DNA from: Streptomyces sp. 2131.1
GTDB taxonomy: Bacteria; Actinomycetota; Actinomycetes; Streptomycetales; Streptomycetaceae
Assembly: GCF_900105515.1 (NCBI RefSeq)
Contig: NZ_FNSY01000001.1
Span: 5,692,001 to 5,756,000 of the forward strand
Length of the DNA stretch: 64,000 bases
Reading direction: 5' to 3'
The notes under the pieces are model-generated. The model saw only the letters and a list, made by a program, of their open reading frames with translations. It had not been told where the DNA came from and searched no databases. This document shows, in pieces, positions 33,210 to 41,715 of the stretch (its first letter is position 1; each line of letters begins with the position of its first letter). A program made the translations under genes and the position numbers.

Positions 33210-34544
33210 GTGAGCGAGAGCAATGCGGCCCGGAGCGGCTCGGGCGAGACCGCCGAGAACGAGGTGGTGGACCTCTGTCGTGACCTGATCCGGATCGACA
33301 CCAGCAACTACGGCGACCACTCCGGGCCCGGCGAGCGGGCCGCCGCCGAGTACGTGGCCGAGAAGCTCGCGGAGGTCGGGCTCGAACCGAAGATCTTCGA
33401 GTCCCACAAGGGCCGCGCCTCCACCGTGGCGCGGATCGAGGGCGAGGACTCGTCCCGGCCGGCCCTGCTGATCCACGGCCACACCGACGTCGTCCCGGCC
33501 AACGCGCACGACTGGACGCACCACCCGTTCTCCGGCGAGATCGCGGACGGCTGCGTGTGGGGCCGGGGCGCGGTCGACATGAAGGACATGGACGCGATGA
33601 CGCTCGCGGTGGTGCGCGAGCGCATGCGCAGCGGCCGCAAGCCCCCGCGCGACATCGTGCTGGCCTTCCTCGCGGACGAGGAGGCGGGCGGCACGTACGG
33701 GGCCCGCTACCTCGTGGACAAGCACCCCGGCCTGTTCGAGGGCGTCAGCGAGGCGATCGGCGAGGTCGGCGGCTTCTCGTTCACCGTCAACGAGAATCTG
33801 CGGCTCTACCTCGTCGAGACGGCCCAGAAGGGCATGCACTGGATGCGGCTGACCGTGGACGGCACGGCGGGACACGGCTCCATGACCAACGACGACAACG
33901 CGATCACCGAGCTGTGCGAGGCGGTCGGCCGGCTGGGTCGGCACACCTGGCCGGTGCGGGTGACCAAGACGGTGCGCTCCTTCCTGGACGAGCTCTCGGA
34001 CGCGCTCGGCACCCCGCTCGACCCGGAGGACATGGAGGCCACCCTGGCCAAGCTGGGCGGCATCGCCAAGATGGTCGGCGCCACCCTGCGCAACTCCGCC
34101 GCCCCGACCATGCTCGGCGCCGGCTACAAGGTCAACGTGATCCCCGGACAGGCCACCGCCCACGTCGACGGGCGCTTCCTGCCGGGGTACGAGGAGGAGT
34201 TCCTGGCCGACCTCGACCGCATCCTGGGCCCGCGCGTCCGGCGCGAGGACGTGCACGGGGACAAGGCGCTGGAGACCGACTTCGACGGCGCGCTCGTGGA
34301 CGCCATGCAGACGGCGCTCAAGGCCGAGGACCCGATCGCCCGCGCCGTCCCGTACATGCTTTCGGGCGGCACGGACGCGAAGTCCTTCGACGATCTCGGT
34401 ATCCGCTGCTTCGGGTTCGCCCCGCTGAAGCTGCCGCCGGAGCTCGACTTCGCGGGCATGTTCCACGGCGTCGACGAGCGGGTTCCGGTCGAGGGCCTGA
34501 AGTTCGGCGCCCGGGTCCTGGACCGTTTCATCGATCACAGCTGA
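33210..34544 (+). CDS. M20/M28-family metallopeptidase (ArgE/DapE-like)
   Basis: 444 aa, likely cytoplasmic dizinc amidohydrolase or dipeptidase. Metal-binding and catalytic motifs: LLIHGHTDVVPA, WGRGAVDMKDMDAM, LAFLADEEAGGTYGARY (catalytic Glu pair), and a C-terminal His in FAGMFHGVDERVP. The inserted dimerisation domain runs from about residue 205 to 335. GTG at 33210 is selected because AGGGAAGGAACC precedes it; an upstream in-frame ATG lacks one. Single gene between tRNA-Leu and the chaplins. Substrate not assignable. Confidence 0.9.
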   Translation: MSESNAARSGSGETAENEVVDLCRDLIRIDTSNYGDHSGPGERAAAEYVAEKLAEVGLEPKIFESHKGRASTVARIEGEDSSRPALLIHGHTDVVPANAHDWTHHPFSGEIADGCVWGRGAVDMKDMDAMTLAVVRERMRSGRKPPRDIVLAFLADEEAGGTYGARYLVDKHPGLFEGVSEAIGEVGGFSFTVNENLRLYLVETAQKGMHWMRLTVDGTAGHGSMTNDDNAITELCEAVGRLGRHTWPVRVTKTVRSFLDELSDALGTPLDPEDMEATLAKLGGIAKMVGATLRNSAAPTMLGAGYKVNVIPGQATAHVDGRFLPGYEEEFLADLDRILGPRVRREDVHGDKALETDFDGALVDAMQTALKAEDPIARAVPYMLSGGTDAKSFDDLGIRCFGFAPLKLPPELDFAGMFHGVDERVPVEGLKFGARVLDRFIDHS

Positions 34545-34687
34545 ACCCCGCGGAGTAATTCGCCAGGGTGTACGCCTATGACCGGAACGAGTGAATGGAG
34601 CGTTTGGCTCGTAGCCCCGTCACCCCCTCCTCGTTACAGGTGATGCGGTCCGCGGCTGGGACCGCGCTTTGCCAACTAGGAGGAAAC

Positions 34688-34921
34688 ATGATCAAGAAGA
34701 TTGCCGCCGCCGCGGCTGTCACCAGTGGCCTCGTGCTCGCCGGCGCCGGCATGGCCGTCGCCGACTCGGGCGCCCAGGGTGCTGCCATCGGCAGCCCCGG
34801 CGTCATCTCGGGCAACGTCATCCAGGTTCCCGTCCACGTTCCGGTGAACGTGTGCGGCAACACGATCAACGTGATCGGGCTGCTGAACCCGGCCTTCGGC
34901 AACGTCTGCGTCAACGACTGA
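34688..34921 (+). CDS. chpH: short chaplin
   Basis: 77-aa secreted surfactant protein. Signal peptide MIKKIAAAAAVTSGLVLAGA with cleavage near VADSGA, then one chaplin domain with the two conserved Cys (NVCGNTINVIGLLNPAFGN then VC) that form a disulphide. Short chaplins polymerise into amyloid-like fibrils that coat aerial hyphae and spores and lower surface tension. AGGAGGAAAC stands just before the ATG. It lies upstream of a long chaplin, the same order as the chpH/chpC pair of S. coelicolor, which is why I use that symbol. A hairpin at 34957-34991 ends the transcript. Confidence 0.93.
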   Translation: MIKKIAAAAAVTSGLVLAGAGMAVADSGAQGAAIGSPGVISGNVIQVPVHVPVNVCGNTINVIGLLNPAFGNVCVND

Positions 34922-34956
34922 CGTTGCGCGTCAACCCGTAAGGGTTTGAGCCCGCT

Positions 34957-34991
34957 CGGCCCCGGAGCGCACTCCATGTGCCCCGGGGCCG
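34957..34991 (+). terminator. hairpin terminator after chpH
   Basis: CGGCCCCGG / CCGGGGCCG perfect 9-bp arms with a 17-base loop, followed by TCGGGTCCTTTG. Confidence 0.65.
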
Positions 34992-35056
34992 TCGGGTCCT
35001 TTGCCTCCGCACGGTAGTCCGGGGGTACTCCGGAAGGTAGAAGGCAGGAAACACCT

Positions 35057-35815
35057 ATGCGACAGGTCACGCGAAAAGGCCTGATCACCATGGCGGCCGC
35101 GGGCGGCGTTCTCGCCCTCGGCGGCGGTTACGCGCACGCCGACGCGGGAGCGTCCGGCGGCGCCTCGAATTCCCCGGGGGTGCTTTCAGGGAATTCGGTG
35201 CAGGTTCCGGTCAGTGTGCCGGTCAACGTCTGCGGAAACTCCGTGGACGTCGTCGGGCTGCTCAACCCGTCCTTCGGCAACACCTGCCGGAACGGCTCGG
35301 GCGGCGCGTCCGCCGGCAAGCACGACTCCGCGTCGGGCACGTCCGGCAACCACGGCGGCAACCACGCCGTCGAGCGCGGCCAGGGGGCGAACGGGGGCAC
35401 CGGCAAGCACCGGGCCTCCGGTGACAACGGGGGCGGGGCCACCGCGGAGGGGTACACGCACGGATCACCCGGTCTGCTCTCGGGCAACCAGATCCAGGCG
35501 CCCATCGACATTCCCGTGAACGTCTGCGGCAACAGCATCGACGTCGTCGGCCTGCTGAACCCCACGTTCGGCAACGAGTGCGAGAACGAGAGCACGCCGC
35601 CGGTCGACGTTCCGGAACCCCCGGTCCGCCACGTCACCCCGCCGACTCCCGAGCCGCACGTCCCGAACGTGCCGGAGCCGCAGACCCCGCCGGAGGCGCC
35701 GCAACTCGCCCACACCGGCGCGGGCGGCCTCGACGTGCTCATCCCGGCGAGCGCGGGCCTGCTGCTCGCCGGCGCGGGCACGGTGCTCTACCGCCGCGCC
35801 AAGGCCGCCGCCTGA
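35057..35815 (+). CDS. chpC: long chaplin with sortase signal
   Basis: 252 aa. Signal peptide (MRQVTRKGLITMAAAGGVLA to the HADAGA region), two chaplin domains (first with NVCGNSVDVVGLLNPSFGNT, second with NVCGNSIDVVGLLNPTFGNE, each with a Cys pair), a Gly/His/Ser linker between them, a Pro-rich wall-spanning segment (PEPPVRHVTPPTPEPHVPNV), the sortase motif LAHTG, a hydrophobic helix and the basic tail YRRAKAAA. It would be covalently attached to peptidoglycan by a class E sortase, which prefers LAxTG, and anchor the short chaplins. AGGCAGGAAAC precedes the ATG. The symbol follows its pairing with chpH. Confidence 0.92.
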   Translation: MRQVTRKGLITMAAAGGVLALGGGYAHADAGASGGASNSPGVLSGNSVQVPVSVPVNVCGNSVDVVGLLNPSFGNTCRNGSGGASAGKHDSASGTSGNHGGNHAVERGQGANGGTGKHRASGDNGGGATAEGYTHGSPGLLSGNQIQAPIDIPVNVCGNSIDVVGLLNPTFGNECENESTPPVDVPEPPVRHVTPPTPEPHVPNVPEPQTPPEAPQLAHTGAGGLDVLIPASAGLLLAGAGTVLYRRAKAAA

Positions 35816-35841
35816 CGGCAGCGGGCGCGACAGGACGGGCG

Positions 35842-35872
35842 AACGGGCCCCGCGGTCACCGCGGGGCCCGTT
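35842..35872. terminator. bidirectional terminator between chpC and DUF5703 gene
   Basis: AACGGGCCCCGCGG-TCA-CCGCGGGGCCCGTT (split arms 35842-35855 and 35859-35872), 14-bp perfect stem with a 3-base loop between convergent genes, followed by TTCG. Confidence 0.8.
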
Positions 35873-35909
35873 TCGTGTGCTCGGACGGGCTGTGGCCGGT
35901 CGGTCCGGC

Positions 35910-36098
35910 TCACCACGTGGCCCGCAGCTGACGGATGATCCGGCGGCGCAGCCGCACGCGGCGGCTGCCGTCCCGGCGCAGTGTCAGACGGTCCAGCTCC
36001 CAGTGCCCGTACTCGGCATGGTCGGTCAACAGGCGGGCCGTGTCCTTCCGGGACACCCCGCGTGGTACGTACACATCGACAAATTCGTATTCCGGCAT
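35910..36098 (-). CDS. DUF5703 family small protein
   Basis: 62 aa, very basic C-terminus. Begins MPEYEFVDVYVPRGVSRKDT and ends RRVRLRRRIIRQLRATW, the conserved form of this streptomycete family. An ATG nine bases upstream is in frame, but the family starts at MPEYEF. The Arg-rich end may bind nucleic acid or membrane; function unknown. It is divergent from the gene at 36146 with 47 bp between, and convergent with chpC across the terminator at 35842. Confidence 0.82.
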   Translation of the reverse strand: MPEYEFVDVYVPRGVSRKDTARLLTDHAEYGHWELDRLTLRRDGSRRVRLRRRIIRQLRATW

Positions 36099-36106
36099 CG
36101 AATCCA

Positions 36107-36138
36107 TTGTGCGGGCAAGGGCCCGGTACGGATAGCGT
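36107..36138 (+). promoter_or_regulatory. probable promoter of a leaderless mRNA
   Basis: TTGTGC at 36107-36112 and TAGCGT at 36133-36138 with 20 bp between. The -10 ends 7 bases before the ATG at 36146 and no Shine-Dalgarno sequence exists, so transcription probably begins at the start codon. Confidence 0.45.
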
Positions 36139-36145
36139 CTGCCCC

Positions 36146-36805
36146 ATGTCTGATGCTGCGCAGCCCACCGCTGCCGAGGTACGCGCCGCCGCCGATGCGG
36201 TCAAAGCCGCGATCGACCACCACCTCGCGGCGGTCGAACGCCGGTCGGGGGACGATGATCCCGCTGTCTACGACGCGTTCAACGCATTGGCCGCCGCGGC
36301 CGAGGCCTACGACGAACTCCTCTACGACCGCCACGACGAGGTCACCCCGTTCGAGATCCCGGGCGAGCAGGACTCCCTGCCGCCCTACAACGGACCCGAC
36401 GAGCCGCACGCGCTCAGCGTGCTGATCCGCCGCGACTACGCGGTGGTGGAGCCCCAGCGGCTGCTGGCCCAGGCACAGCGCCTCGCCGACGCGGACCCGG
36501 ACGACCGGGACGGCTCGGGCGCGGCGGTCGTCGGCGGCAGCGTCCACGCGGCGCTGGGGGTGCTCTTCGGCGAGTACGAGGCGGACGAGATCGCCTCCCG
36601 GCACACGGAGTTCGGCCTGGAGGAGGGCGACTCCACGCTCTGGGTCGCCGCGGCGGACGAGCTGCCGGAGGCGGGGGAGTGGCTGGCCGCCCCCTTCGAC
36701 GACGCGGACCCGCAGCTGGTGGTCTGCCGCTTCGACGTCAGCGCCGTCTTCGACGAGGACGACCTCGACGACGAACCGGAGGGCCCGGCGCACAACGTCG
36801 GCTGA
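36146..36805 (+). CDS. acidic conserved hypothetical protein
   Basis: 219 aa, not recognised beyond being a conserved actinobacterial type. Helical N-terminus (SDAAQPTAAEVRAAADAVKA, then DHHLAAVERRSGDDDPAVYDAFNALAAAAEAY seen in parts), central DYAVVEPQRLLAQAQRLADA, and a very acidic C-terminus (VFDEDDLDDEPEGP). No signal peptide or membrane helix, so probably cytoplasmic. The ATG at 36146 appears leaderless. A strong hairpin follows at 36828-36874. Confidence 0.82.
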   Translation: MSDAAQPTAAEVRAAADAVKAAIDHHLAAVERRSGDDDPAVYDAFNALAAAAEAYDELLYDRHDEVTPFEIPGEQDSLPPYNGPDEPHALSVLIRRDYAVVEPQRLLAQAQRLADADPDDRDGSGAAVVGGSVHAALGVLFGEYEADEIASRHTEFGLEEGDSTLWVAAADELPEAGEWLAAPFDDADPQLVVCRFDVSAVFDEDDLDDEPEGPAHNVG

Positions 36806-36827
36806 CCGCCGCCCGCCCCGGGAACGG

Positions 36828-36874
36828 CCGGAGGGCCCCCGCGAACGCTTCAGGCGTCTGCGGGGGCCCTCCGG
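36828..36874. terminator. bidirectional terminator, 15-bp stem
   Basis: CCGGAGGGCCCCCGC (36828-36842) and GCGGGGGCCCTCCGG (36860-36874) are perfect complements around a 17-base loop, between convergent genes. Confidence 0.8.
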
Positions 36875-36890
36875 GTTGCCTTGGTTGCCG

Positions 36891-39242
36891 TCATTGCTCC
36901 CGGGACTCCTGCGAGGCCTCCAGGAGCGCCCGCAGCCGTGTGGTGCGCTCCTGGGCGGGCACCTCGGCCACCGCGCGCGGCAGGGCCTGGTCGACCCCGT
37001 GCACCACGGACAGGTGGCGCTCGCCCCGGCCGAACGCGGTGTAGACCCACGGCCTGGTCAGTCCCCGCGCCGCGTCGCCCGGCAGCACCACGACCGCGGC
37101 CGGCCACCGCATCCCCGCCGCCTGATGGGCACTGAGCGCCCACGCGTGGCGCACGGACCCGGCGACCTGCTCCTGCGGTACGACGACCGGGGTCCCGGCG
37201 CAGTCCAGGTGCAGGCCCTCCGCGTCCGCCGACACGACCACGCCGGGGACCGTCCGCCCCGGCGCCGGGACGTGGGCGGCCCGGTCGCCCGGGTCGAAGC
37301 CGCCGAAGCGGCCGGGGCCCGGGTTGAGCCGCTGCTTCAGCGCCTCGTTCAACGCCCGGGTGCCCGCGGGGCCGCCGTGGCCGACGGTGATGACCTGGGT
37401 GTCGGCGGACGGCACCCCGATGGCGCGCGGCACCGAGTCGGCGACGAGCTGCACGGTGCGGTGCACCGCCTCGCCCGGGTCCCGCACGGGGACGATGACG
37501 ACCTCCTTGCCCGGCGCCTCCACCTGGTTCAGCTCGCCGATGCCGATGCCCGAGACCAGCTCGCCGATCGGTCCGGCGTCCGGGGTGCGGGAGACGACGC
37601 GGGGGCAGGCGCGGGCGGCCAGCACATCGGCGAACACCTGTCCGGCGCCCGCCGAGCCCAGCACGCCCGGGTCGCCGCTGAGCACCAGGCGGGTGCCGTC
37701 AGCCAGGGACTCCACGAGCATCGCGCCGGTCTCCACGTCCAGCTGGGGCGCGTCCAGCACGACGAGCAGGTCGAGGGCGAGCGCCCCCTCCTCGTCCCGT
37801 CCGGGGCCCTCGGTGCCCGCCAGGAGCCCGGCGAGCGTCACCGCCGCCTCGGGAGCGCCCGTGTCCCGCGCGAGGCGCCCGCGGCCGTCCACGCTGTGTG
37901 CCGCGCCCAGGGCCCGCAGGCCGAGCCCCCGGGCGGCGGCGATCAGCGCGGCGGGTTCGGCGCGGGCCGCCTCGCCGCCCGTGTGCGCGACGAGGCCGTG
38001 CGCGGCGGCCGCGCGGATCAGCTCGGCGGCCGACGGCGAGGGCGCGGCGGAGGCCGTCTGCGACCAGTCCGCGTCCTTGTCGCCGCCGTTGACCAGCCGG
38101 GCCAGACCGTCGGCGAGGCTCTCCTCCGCCAGCGCGTACCGGTCGAGGCCGAGCAGTACTTCGACGGGCGCGACGGGCGCCTCGGGCTCTTCCTGTGCCT
38201 CTTCCTCCTGCGCCTCGCCGGACTCCTCGGGGGCGTCCTGGAAGACCAGTACGACGCCCTCCGCGATGGCGTGCTGCACGGCCGCGGCGGGGTCGGTGAC
38301 CCCCCGGGCGCCGAGTGCCGTACGCACCTGGTCGGCGTCGAGCGCGGTGTGCCCCCGGAGCGCGGCCTGCTCCAGGAGCCAGCCGGTCAGCGCGGCGGTG
38401 CGCCGCTCGTCGTCCGGGCCGGCGGCCGCGCCGAGCAGCGCCCGCGCGAAGCCGTCCGCCTGGTCGGGGCCGACGCCGGGCAGGGCCAGCAGCTGCCAGG
38501 GGTCCTCGCGCAGGATCTCGCCGGCACGCTCACCGAGCAGGCTCGCGGCGGGCCCGGACAGGGCGGCGGGGGCGCCGCCGCTGGAGAGGACGGCCGCCAC
38601 CGCGTCGACGGCCTCGGGCGGGGCGGCCCGGGGTGCCGGAGCGGGCTCGGGGGCCCGCCGCTGTACCGGTTCGGGGGCCGGGGTGGTCCGGCGGGCGGGT
38701 GTGGGGGCGGGGGAGTCGTAGAACGCGGTGGCGGGCTTCTGCCCGCTCTCCACCGCGCGCACGGCGGCCAGGAGATCGGCCGCCGTACCGCTCAGCTTCC
38801 CCCCGGCATCGATCGGCCCGTCCTTCTCGGCCTTCCGCTTCTCGATCCGCTCCAGCAACTCCCGCTGAGCGGCGAGCTCGGCCTCGGCCTCGGACAACAC
38901 GGGGGCGCCTTCGGCGCCGCCCTGCCCGCCGGCGTCGGCGTCGGCGCCAGCATCCGGTGCCTCGTCACCGCCCGACGAGCCGCCGACACGCGCATCGCCG
39001 TCGTCAGGTGCGCCCTCGTCCGCCGCCGCGCCGTCCCGCGCGTCGCCCGGGCCGGCCTCCTCCGCGCCGGAGCCGGCCGGCGCGTCGTCGGCGACGGCGG
39101 GGCTGTCCGTCGCGCCGTCCGTCACCGCACCGTCGCCGGCCACCGCGCCGGCCCCCGTACCGACGGGGCGCGGCTCGTCCGTGGTGGTGACGGGGGCGTC
39201 GGGCGAGGGGCCGGGGGATTCGCCCCGGGGTTGCGCGGTCAC
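36891..39242 (-). CDS. RecD2-like helix-hairpin-helix protein with degenerate helicase motifs
   Basis: 783 aa. A long acidic disordered N-terminus (about 110 residues) and a coiled-coil-like patch (EAELAAQRELLERIEKRKAE) precede a RecD2-type helix-hairpin-helix region (LLREDP-like ILREDPWQLLALPGVGPDQAD). The part equal to the helicase core is recognisable by order but its catalytic motifs are lost: no Walker A Lys (the region reads AALIAAARGLGLRALGAAHS), Walker B DEA is LDAPQLD, GDPDQL is GDPGVL, and motif VI YTAxTRA is YTAFGRGERHL. It is therefore probably a non-catalytic DNA-binding or scaffold protein. The GTG start overlaps the aldo/keto reductase stop (GTGA). Confidence 0.8.
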   Translation of the reverse strand: MTAQPRGESPGPSPDAPVTTTDEPRPVGTGAGAVAGDGAVTDGATDSPAVADDAPAGSGAEEAGPGDARDGAAADEGAPDDGDARVGGSSGGDEAPDAGADADAGGQGGAEGAPVLSEAEAELAAQRELLERIEKRKAEKDGPIDAGGKLSGTAADLLAAVRAVESGQKPATAFYDSPAPTPARRTTPAPEPVQRRAPEPAPAPRAAPPEAVDAVAAVLSSGGAPAALSGPAASLLGERAGEILREDPWQLLALPGVGPDQADGFARALLGAAAGPDDERRTAALTGWLLEQAALRGHTALDADQVRTALGARGVTDPAAAVQHAIAEGVVLVFQDAPEESGEAQEEEAQEEPEAPVAPVEVLLGLDRYALAEESLADGLARLVNGGDKDADWSQTASAAPSPSAAELIRAAAAHGLVAHTGGEAARAEPAALIAAARGLGLRALGAAHSVDGRGRLARDTGAPEAAVTLAGLLAGTEGPGRDEEGALALDLLVVLDAPQLDVETGAMLVESLADGTRLVLSGDPGVLGSAGAGQVFADVLAARACPRVVSRTPDAGPIGELVSGIGIGELNQVEAPGKEVVIVPVRDPGEAVHRTVQLVADSVPRAIGVPSADTQVITVGHGGPAGTRALNEALKQRLNPGPGRFGGFDPGDRAAHVPAPGRTVPGVVVSADAEGLHLDCAGTPVVVPQEQVAGSVRHAWALSAHQAAGMRWPAAVVVLPGDAARGLTRPWVYTAFGRGERHLSVVHGVDQALPRAVAEVPAQERTTRLRALLEASQESREQ

Positions 39243-40222
39243 AGCGTGCTCCAGTCCTGGTCGGGATAGCGGTGCACGGGCGCCGACACGTCGTCGAGCG
39301 CCTGGCAGATCTCGTCAGGAAGACTAAGCGTCTCCACTGACAACGCCTCCGTCAGCTGCTGCGCGTTGCGCGCGCCGACGATCGGCGCCGCCACCCCGGG
39401 CCGGTCCCTGACCCAGGCAAGCGCGACCTGGGCGGGGGACGTGGCCAGCCCCTCCGCGGCGGTCGTGACGGCGTCCACGATGCGGCTCGCCGCGTCGTCG
39501 AGGTACGGCTCGACGAACGGGGCCAGCAGTTCGGACGCGCCGCGCGAGTCGGACGGCGTCCCCGTGCGGTACTTGCCCGTCAGCACGCCCCGGCCCAGCG
39601 GCGACGAGGGCAGCAGCCCCACGCCCAGGTCGAGCGCGGCGGGCAGCACCTCGCGCTCGACGCCCCGCTGGAGCAGCGAGTACTCCATCTGCGTCGCGGC
39701 CAGCCGGGTCCGCGTCCCGGGCGCCGCCAGCTGCCAGGTCGCGGCCTTCGCCAGCTGCCAGCCGCAGAAGCCGGACACCCCGGCATAGCGTGCCCGCCCG
39801 GAGGACACCGCGAGGTCCAGCGCCTGGAGCGTCTCCTCCAGCGGGGTCTCCGGGTCGAACGCGTGAAGCTGCCACAGGTCCACGTAATCCGTGCCGAGCC
39901 GGCCGAGCGAGGCGTCGAGGGCCGCGAGCAGGTGCCCGCGCGAGCCGTCGACCCTGCGGTGCGGGTCGGCGACGCTGCCCGCCTTGGTCGCGATGACCAG
40001 GTCGCGCCGCGGCACCAGCCCGTCCACGAGCCGCCCGAGCAGATACTCGGCCTCGCCGCCGCCGTACACGTCGGCCGTGTCGACCAGGGTGCCGCCCGCC
40101 TCCCAGAACGCCTTCAGCTGCTCGGCGGCGTCGTGCTCGTCGGTGTCCCGGCCCCAGGTGAGGGTGCCGAGCCCGATCCGGGACACTCGAAGGCCGGTGC
40201 GGCCCAGATGCCTCTGCTCCAT
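39239..40222 (-). CDS. aldo/keto reductase
   Basis: 327-aa NADPH-dependent reductase with a TIM-barrel fold. Catalytic residues can be placed: Asp and Tyr in LVDTADVYGGGEAEYLLG, Lys in VIATKAGSV, His in VDLWQLHAFDPETP. C-terminal cofactor-binding part VAAPIVGARNAQQLTEAL. ATG at 40222 starts MEQRHLGRTGLRVSRIGLGT, the family N-terminus. First gene of an operon whose second gene, coupled by GTGA, is the helicase-like protein. Divergent from the LLM gene. Substrate unknown. Confidence 0.92.
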   Translation of the reverse strand: MEQRHLGRTGLRVSRIGLGTLTWGRDTDEHDAAEQLKAFWEAGGTLVDTADVYGGGEAEYLLGRLVDGLVPRRDLVIATKAGSVADPHRRVDGSRGHLLAALDASLGRLGTDYVDLWQLHAFDPETPLEETLQALDLAVSSGRARYAGVSGFCGWQLAKAATWQLAAPGTRTRLAATQMEYSLLQRGVEREVLPAALDLGVGLLPSSPLGRGVLTGKYRTGTPSDSRGASELLAPFVEPYLDDAASRIVDAVTTAAEGLATSPAQVALAWVRDRPGVAAPIVGARNAQQLTEALSVETLSLPDEICQALDDVSAPVHRYPDQDWSTL

Positions 40223-40338
40223 GGGCGCTGAGATTACTGGCCACGGCCGCACGCGTCGCAGGGCTGTGGACAACCGGCGTGGGGGCGGCCCCCTGCCGGA
40301 TCGCACCCACGCGCGCTAGAGTCCGGAACTCAGGGACG

Positions 40339-40352
40339 TTACTGATCAGTAA
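40339..40352. promoter_or_regulatory. perfect 14-bp palindrome TTACTGATCAGTAA
   Basis: Between the divergent aldo/keto reductase and LLM oxidoreductase genes, 11 bp before the LLM start. TetR-type form. No TetR gene is near, so the cognate regulator is elsewhere. Confidence 0.65.
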
Positions 40353-40363
40353 GGGGTTCGGCT

Positions 40364-41413
40364 ATGCGGCTCGGCATCAATCTCGGTTACTGGGGCGCGG
40401 GGATGGACGGCGACAACCTCGCCGTCGCGCAGGAGGCCGACCGGCTCGGCTACGACGTCTGCTGGGCGGCCGAGGCGTACGGCTCCGACGCCCCCACCGT
40501 GCTGGCCTGGGTGGCCGCGCAGACCGAGTCCATCGACGTCGGCTCGGCGATCCTCCAGATCCCGGCGCGCCAGCCCGCGATGACGGCCATGACCGCGGCC
40601 ACGCTCGACTCGCTGTCCGGCGGCCGGTTCCGCCTCGGCCTCGGCGTGTCGGGTCCGCAGGTCTCCGAGGGCTGGTACGGCGTCAAGTTCGACAAGCCGC
40701 TGGCCCGCACCCGGGAGTACGTGGACATCGTCCGCAAGGCGATGACCCGCGAGCGGCTGTCGTACGAAGGCGAGCACTGGACGCTCCCGCTGCCGGACGG
40801 CCCGGGCAAGCCGCTCAAGCTCACCGTGCACCCGCAGCGCGAGCACATCCCGCTCTACATCGCCGCGATCGGCCCGAAGAACCTGGAGCAGACCGGCGAG
40901 ATCGCCGACGGCGCGCTGCTGATCTTCCCGTCCGCCGAGCACCTGGAGGAGACCGCGATCAGCCACCTGCGGGCCGGCCGGGAGAAGGCGGGGAAGACGA
41001 TGGAGGGCTTCGACGTCTGCCCGACCGTCCCGCTCGCCGTCGGTGACGACATCCCCGGCCTCGCGGACATGTTCCGCCCGTACACCGCGCTGTACGTCGG
41101 CGGCATGGGCAGCGCCAAGCAGAACTTCTACAACCGGCTCGCCCAGCGCATGGGGTACGAGAAGGAGGCCGCCGAGATCCAGGAGAAGTACCTCTCCGGC
41201 GACAAGAGCGGCGCGGCGGCCGCCGTCCCGCACCAGCTGATCGACCAGACCACGCTGCTCGGCTCCGTGGACCGCATCGCCGAGCGCATGCAGGCGTACG
41301 CGGAGGTGGGGGTCACGACGCTGACCCTGGCCCCGGCCGGCTTCACGCTCGACGAGCGGATCGCCGCGCTCCGGGCCGGCACGGACGCGCTGGAGCGCGC
41401 GGGGCTCGCGTAG
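40364..41413 (+). CDS. LLM-class F420-dependent oxidoreductase
   Basis: 349 aa, luciferase-like TIM barrel. Seen: MRLGINLGYWGAGMDGDNLA, AAEAYGSDAPTVLAWVA, AILQIPARQPAMTAMTAATL with DSLSGGRFRLGLGVSGPQVSE, and IPLYIAAIGPKNLEQTGEIA; these are the blocks of the F420-dependent group common in mycobacteria and streptomycetes. Uses reduced F420 or FMN; substrate unknown. ATG at 40364 is preceded by AAGGGG. The palindrome at 40339-40352 covers its promoter. Single-gene transcript ended by a hairpin at 41475-41515. Confidence 0.9.
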   Translation: MRLGINLGYWGAGMDGDNLAVAQEADRLGYDVCWAAEAYGSDAPTVLAWVAAQTESIDVGSAILQIPARQPAMTAMTAATLDSLSGGRFRLGLGVSGPQVSEGWYGVKFDKPLARTREYVDIVRKAMTRERLSYEGEHWTLPLPDGPGKPLKLTVHPQREHIPLYIAAIGPKNLEQTGEIADGALLIFPSAEHLEETAISHLRAGREKAGKTMEGFDVCPTVPLAVGDDIPGLADMFRPYTALYVGGMGSAKQNFYNRLAQRMGYEKEAAEIQEKYLSGDKSGAAAAVPHQLIDQTTLLGSVDRIAERMQAYAEVGVTTLTLAPAGFTLDERIAALRAGTDALERAGLA

Positions 41414-41715
41414 GCGGGACGCCGGGCTCGCGTGAGGCGGGGAGAGGCACTCGCGTAACCCGAGAGACGTTCCGCGGCCGTGGTGGGGGCTCGGGGGTCC
41501 TCCCCGCCACGGCCGTCACGGGGAACAACGCGGGCGGCACGGCCGGGTTACGGGTCCACGCAAAAACGGTTCGCCCGCGGTGGCCCCGCGCGCACGGCCC
41601 CGTGCACCGCTCCCGGGCGGCACCCGTTCGGCCCAGTCGCCGACGGCTCCTGTTGCCCGTCCCGGCGGGGCGCATTTGACTGGCGCTCGGCGACGCCGGC
41701 ACGGAGGTGGCAGTG
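41414..41715. other. gene-free stretch with one hairpin
   Basis: 302 bases between the LLM and ferritin-like genes. Holds the terminator-like hairpin at 41475-41515 and TTGACT at 41676-41681, a fair -35 without a convincing -10. No coding frame has acceptable codon use. Confidence 0.6.
41475..41515 (+). terminator. hairpin terminator after the LLM gene
   Basis: CGGCCGTGGTGGGG and CCCCGCCACGGCCG form a 14-bp stem with one G-T pair and a 13-base loop. No T tract. Confidence 0.65.
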
